A DNA stretch of 64,000 nt, from NCBI RefSeq assembly GCF_017592555.1, contig NZ_JAGFNS010000001.1, positions 318,654-382,653 of the forward strand, in the 5' to 3' direction. How positions within the stretch are numbered: the stretch's first letter is position 1; each line of letters opens with the position of its first letter. The position numbers were made by a program, and so were the translations under genes. Source of the stretch: Actinoplanes flavus (GTDB lineage Bacteria; Actinomycetota; Actinomycetes; Mycobacteriales; Micromonosporaceae). Below the pieces are notes generated by a model, which was not told the origin of the DNA, ran no database searches, and worked only from the letters and a program-made list of their open reading frames with translations. Below are positions 60,580 to 64,000 of this stretch, one piece after another.

Positions 60580-63065
60580 GGATCAACCCCCCGCGCGGCA
60601 CGGGCGGGACGACGACGACGCGTTCCGTACGGGTCCGCAACCGCCGTCGGCTGAACGCCGCCACCGACCCCCGGTACGTCGCCGGGAACCAGCCGGAGCT
60701 GACGCCACCACGGCGTCGCACCGGCCGCCACGCGGCCGGTGACCCGGAGGTGGAGACCGCCACCGGGCCGGAGACGCCGGAGGTGGAATCCCCGGCTCCG
60801 GCCTGGGACCCCTGGGCGGCGGCCGAGAACAAGCTTCCGGCCGCGAGCATCACCGACCCGTTGGAGGGTTCGGGGATCGTGGACGGGCGGGCCTTCTGGG
60901 CCGGGGCCCCCGCGGCCGCCGTTCCGCCGGGTGCTCCCGCCGGAACGGGCGCAAGCCGCTGGAGCGGCCTCACGGAGCCACCCGTCACTCCCCCGGACCA
61001 GAGCGGCCTCCGTGCCCCGGCCGTCGGCGCCGCCCCGGATCGGACCGGCACGAGCGGAACCACCGCCCCGGAATGGGCCGACGCCAACGGGCACACCGCC
61101 CGGGAATGGGCCGACGCCGACGGGACCACCGCCCGGGAATGGGCCGGCACGAGCGGGACCACCGCCGAGGAATGGGCCGACGCCGACGGGACCACCGCCC
61201 AAGAGTGGGCCGACACGAGCGGGACCGCACCGGAATGGGCCGCGACCAGCGGGCACACCGCCCGGGAATGGGCCGGCGCCGACGGGACCACCGCCCCGGA
61301 ATGGGTCGACGCCGACGGGCACACCGCCCCAGAGTGGGCCGACACCGACGGGCACACCGCCCCAAAGTGGGCCGCCACGAGCGGGACCGCCTCGGAATGG
61401 GCCGCGCCCAACGGGCACACCGCCCGGGAATGGGCCGGCGCCGGTGGGCACACCGCACCGGAATGGGCCGACAGCAGCGCGAACGCCGCACCGGAATGGG
61501 CCGACAGCAGCGTGAACGCCGCACCGGAATGGGCCGGCGCCAGCGGGCGCACCGCACCGGAGTGGACCGACACCGGCACGAACGCCGTCGAGGTCTGGGG
61601 CGGGGCGCCGGAGAGCGGCTTCGCCGGAGGTCGGGATACCGCGGCCGGCGACCACCTGACCGGCTCCTGGGTCTGGCCCGCGGGCGCGCTCACCGGCACG
61701 CCCGACGCCTGGGCCACCGGGACCGGTGCGGTCGAGGGGTTGCCGGTACGGGGGTGGGAGAGCGACGGACTCCGGGACGAGCCGGCCGGGAGTGTCTCCC
61801 TCCATGGCGAGGCGGGCGCGCGGGACGCGTACCCGGAAAGGAGTGAGCGCGAGAACCGGCCGGCCGGACGGCGGCGCTCGGAGCGGGCGACGCGTACCCG
61901 GCGCGCTCCCGGCGGGTTTCTGAGCGCCGCGCTGGTCCGGTGCGGCCTGTATCTCGGGCCGCTCAGCGTGGCCGTCGCCGGGGCGGAGTCGCTGGGACGG
62001 GTGGCCTGGCCGGTTTCGGCGGTGACGCTGCTGCTCGGATGGACCGCCGCGCAGGGGCTGGCCGCCATGGGGGTCAGCGTGGCCCGCCGGGGCGGCCCGG
62101 CCGCCGCGGCACGGATGGTGGCCTCCGGTTTCGCCGGGGTCATCGGACTCTGGTTCGCGCTCGTGTGGGTCGCGCCGGACGTGCTGCTCGGACCGGACCG
62201 GGCGCTGGCCGCCACGGTCGGGCTGGGCGGGCTGATCAGCCTCGGCTGTGTCACCGCGGCGCTCGTCACCCGGGCCGAGGGCGCCGTGGCCGCCTGGTTC
62301 ACGCCGTGCTGGCTGCTCGCCGCCGCGACCATGGCCGATGCCGCCGGGCTGGACCGGATCGCCGCCGTACCGGTGGAGACGCTGCTTCCGGCGGCGATCG
62401 TGGCGGTGACGGTGCGCGCCTTCCGGCCGGCCATGCTCGGGCGGGTCACCCGGCCCGCCCGGCTCACCCCGGCCGAACGGCGGCGCGGTGTCGCCTACCT
62501 GGTGATCGGGGCCGCTCAAGCGATCAGTGTGGTGCTGCTCTGGCGGGGCGGGCCGGCCGTCATGCCGGTGCCGGCGGTGCTGCCGTTGCTGGTGGCGGTG
62601 CCCGTGCTGGAGGGGTTGATCGGCTGGCACACCGCCCGGCTCGACGCGGGGCTGGACTCGGCCGAGACGCCGGAGGAGTTCGACCGCCACGTTCGCAACG
62701 TCACCGCGATCACCCTGGCCGGGCTGGTGCCGCCACTGGCCGCCGGATGTGGGCTGCTGCTGGCCGCGTACCGGCTGCCGTTCGGGTTCGCCGGAGTGCC
62801 GGGCGCCAGTGACGCGGTGCTGGCGCTGGCCGCCGGCACCCTGCTCGGCGGGGTGTTCGCGGTCACCTTCCTGCTGGCGGCCCGGTCCCGGCACGCGATC
62901 GCCGCCGTCCTGGCCGCCTTCCCGCCGATCGCCGCCGCGGTGCTGGCCCTGTCCGCCCCGCCGGAGGGGATGCTGCCCGCCGCCGTCGCCGTACTCGCCG
63001 CGACGCACCTCGCCGGCCTGCTCATCGTCGCCCTGACCGCCGCCGACCTTCGGAGGACGCCGTGA
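60576..63065 (+). CDS. PelG-like polytopic membrane protein with Trp-containing 11-residue repeats
   Basis: 829 residues; ATGA overlap with the PelF-like stop. Residues 1-160 are disordered-looking. About 166-339 form 16 tandem units of the type EWADADGHTAR (11 residues, two of 10), with Trp in every unit. Another disordered stretch to about 445 precedes about eleven hydrophobic segments (from FLSAALVRCGLYLGPLSVAV to LAATHLAGLLIVALTAADL). Position after PelF suggests a PelG-type transporter, but I cannot confirm PelG similarity beyond topology. The repeat region would lie on the N-terminal, probably cytoplasmic, side. Minus-strand frames are also open here but lack any such logic. Confidence 0.7.
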   Translation: MRINPPRGTGGTTTTRSVRVRNRRRLNAATDPRYVAGNQPELTPPRRRTGRHAAGDPEVETATGPETPEVESPAPAWDPWAAAENKLPAASITDPLEGSGIVDGRAFWAGAPAAAVPPGAPAGTGASRWSGLTEPPVTPPDQSGLRAPAVGAAPDRTGTSGTTAPEWADANGHTAREWADADGTTAREWAGTSGTTAEEWADADGTTAQEWADTSGTAPEWAATSGHTAREWAGADGTTAPEWVDADGHTAPEWADTDGHTAPKWAATSGTASEWAAPNGHTAREWAGAGGHTAPEWADSSANAAPEWADSSVNAAPEWAGASGRTAPEWTDTGTNAVEVWGGAPESGFAGGRDTAAGDHLTGSWVWPAGALTGTPDAWATGTGAVEGLPVRGWESDGLRDEPAGSVSLHGEAGARDAYPERSERENRPAGRRRSERATRTRRAPGGFLSAALVRCGLYLGPLSVAVAGAESLGRVAWPVSAVTLLLGWTAAQGLAAMGVSVARRGGPAAAARMVASGFAGVIGLWFALVWVAPDVLLGPDRALAATVGLGGLISLGCVTAALVTRAEGAVAAWFTPCWLLAAATMADAAGLDRIAAVPVETLLPAAIVAVTVRAFRPAMLGRVTRPARLTPAERRRGVAYLVIGAAQAISVVLLWRGGPAVMPVPAVLPLLVAVPVLEGLIGWHTARLDAGLDSAETPEEFDRHVRNVTAITLAGLVPPLAAGCGLLLAAYRLPFGFAGVPGASDAVLALAAGTLLGGVFAVTFLLAARSRHAIAAVLAAFPPIAAAVLALSAPPEGMLPAAVAVLAATHLAGLLIVALTAADLRRTP
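61071..61592 (+). repeat. 33-bp minisatellite encoding the EWA(D/G)xxGxTAx repeats
   Basis: Sixteen units, mostly 33 bp (two of 30 bp), each starting GAATGG or a variant. They code EWA-D/G-x-x-G-H/T-T-A-P/R. Units near the centre are most alike; the last four (EWADSSANAAP onward) have diverged. Length changes are whole codons, so the frame is kept under selection. Confidence 0.85.
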
Positions 63066-63619
63066 AGACCCTCTTTCCCCCGTACGCCCACCCGTCACCC
63101 TGCCTGGAACTCGACGCCGACACCTGGATCGTCCGGGAACAACCCGGCGACCGGCGGACCCTGCACCAGTCGCTGGGCCGGATCGACCTGGACTGGGGCA
63201 GCCGTTCCCTGGCCGACGTGCTCACCGACGTGGACGCCTGGCGGGCCGACGGGGTGGAAGGGCTGTTCCTGGACCGGGCGCCGGCCGGGTCGGGCGGGGT
63301 CGGGCCGGTCGCGCTGACCGTCCGCCTGGCCGCCCGGCGCGGGCTGCACCGGGTGGTGCTGAACCCCGGGGTGCCGACCCATCCGCTCTACCGGGACCTC
63401 GGGGTGCGGATCTGCACGTTCGAGGGGCCGTGGTCGGCCTACCAGAGCTGGGACGGCGACGGGGTGCGGCCCGGGGACGGGCACATCGTCCACGGGGTGC
63501 CGGCCCCGCTGCTCACCGCCGCCCGGCGCCTGATGGGCCGCCGGGGCGCCGGCTTCGGCCTGGCCACCGACGCGACCCCGCGCCTGAACGCGGCAACCGC
63601 CTCCCGAACCGCCGGCTGA
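63062..63619 (+). CDS. Spherulin-4-like protein
   Basis: 185 residues; GTG start overlaps the preceding stop (GTGA). Features of the spherulation-specific family 4 / GH114-like TIM barrel: DLDWGSRSLADVLTDVDAWR, GVEGLFLDRAP, RGLHRVVLNPGVPTHPLYRD and ICTFEGPWSAYQSW. That fold includes polysaccharide deacetylase-linked hydrolases associated with Pel (PelA). There is no signal peptide and it is shorter than full-length barrels (usually 220 or more), so it could be truncated or cytoplasmic. The N-terminal strand/helix order appears shifted compared with usual members. Confidence 0.68.
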   Translation: MKTLFPPYAHPSPCLELDADTWIVREQPGDRRTLHQSLGRIDLDWGSRSLADVLTDVDAWRADGVEGLFLDRAPAGSGGVGPVALTVRLAARRGLHRVVLNPGVPTHPLYRDLGVRICTFEGPWSAYQSWDGDGVRPGDGHIVHGVPAPLLTAARRLMGRRGAGFGLATDATPRLNAATASRTAG

Positions 63620-63639
63620 GCGCGCCCGCGCCAGTGCGC

Positions 63640-63900
63640 CGGCCGCGCCCCACTCGCGAGTCGAGCGCGCCCCACCCGCCCCCGCTCGCGAGCTGAGCGC
63701 GGCCACCCGTGCGCTGAGCGCGAGCTGAGCGCGGCCACCCGCTCCCGCCCGCGAGTCGAGCGCGGCCACCCGCTCCCGCCCGCGAGTCGAGCGCGGCCAC
63801 CCGCTCCCGCCCGCGAGTCGAGCGCGGCCACCCGCCCCCGCCCGCGAGTCGAGCGCGCGGCCACCCGTGCGCTGAGCGCGCCCCCACCCGTGCGCTGAGC
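63640..63900. repeat. 31-bp tandem repeat array
   Basis: A unit beginning GCGGCCACCCGCTCCCGCCC and ending GCGAGTCGAG recurs every 31 bases from 63731, 63762, 63793 and 63824, with partial and variant units on both sides (63640-63730 and 63855-63900). The period is not a multiple of three, so it is noncoding. There are no spacers, so it is not a CRISPR array. The region 63620-64000 shows no gene. Confidence 0.85.
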
Positions 63901-63930
63901 ACGCTCCCCGCGGGCCCACCTCATCCCACC

Positions 63931-64000
63931 CGTGGGGGGGGGGGGGGCGGGCCCCCCCCCCCGGGGGGGGGGGGGGGGGGTGGTGCGCCCCCCGGGGGGG
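63931..64000. other. Homopolymer tail, probably unreliable sequence
   Basis: Runs of up to about 18 G and 12 C with almost no other bases. This looks like the poor-quality end of an assembly rather than genome sequence. Confidence 0.8.

Noticed and set aside
60462..63098. Long minus-strand frames opposite the repeat-bearing membrane protein
   Set aside because: They show only the antisense of the 33-bp repeat; the plus frame has membrane segments and 4-base overlaps at both ends.
63640..63900. Possible CRISPR array
   Set aside because: Units are directly abutting with no spacers of unique sequence, and no cas genes are near.

Overview
The window is very GC-rich DNA from an actinomycete. Gene order and small-protein families point to Micromonosporaceae, most likely an Actinoplanes-like organism; this is inferred from gene content, not from any search. 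Most genes are housekeeping and read leftward (minus strand), with accessory blocks inserted between them.

Layout. 1-6647 (minus): rpsB-tsf-pyrH-frr, then cdsA, rlmN and a DivIVA-domain gene cut by the left edge. 6996-10352 (plus): yraN, comM, a 30-residue lipoprotein-like micro-ORF and dprA. 10353-12517 is a small accessory pocket: an AlpA-like DNA-binding protein, two Cys-motif small proteins, an in-phase repeat array and structured extragenic repeats. 12518-14749 (plus): a XerC-type recombinase and a class V aminotransferase. 14730-21203 (minus): M23 peptidase, DUF2469, rnhB, NUDIX, two signal peptidases, then rplS-trmD-rimM-khpA-rpsP. 21382-28826 holds DUF402-proS, an ECF sigma factor with a membrane beta-propeller partner, an amidohydrolase, a Uma2 protein and ffh; this block separates ffh from rpsP.

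29361-45521 is a large surface-glycan locus: a Stealth-type sugar-phosphate transferase, a nucleotide-sugar dehydrogenase, a decayed GT2 gene, a polytopic membrane protein, a coiled-coil protein, a GT4/MurG-like double glycosyltransferase, two paralogous GT2-plus-GT-B-like fusions, an OafA-type SGNH acyltransferase and a membrane-anchored methyltransferase. Several neighbours overlap by 4 bases, so they are probably co-translated.

45587-49710 (minus) is the nitrogen operon amtB-glnB-glnD with a convincing GlnR-type operator upstream. glnD is broken in a homopolymer tract that looks like a sequence artefact. 49949-58391 holds a phosphotransferase, ftsY, a PhoD-like phosphatase, a HAD hydrolase, smc and a small coiled-coil protein. 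59044-63619 (plus) is a tightly coupled three-gene operon resembling the cytoplasmic and membrane part of a Pel-type exopolysaccharide system: a PelF-like glycosyltransferase, a polytopic membrane protein carrying 16 Trp-containing 11-residue repeats, and a spherulin-4-like protein. The window ends in a 31-bp tandem array and an unreliable homopolymer tail.

The strongest candidates for something new are the Pel-like operon with its repeat-bearing membrane protein and the fused glycosyltransferases of the surface-glycan locus.
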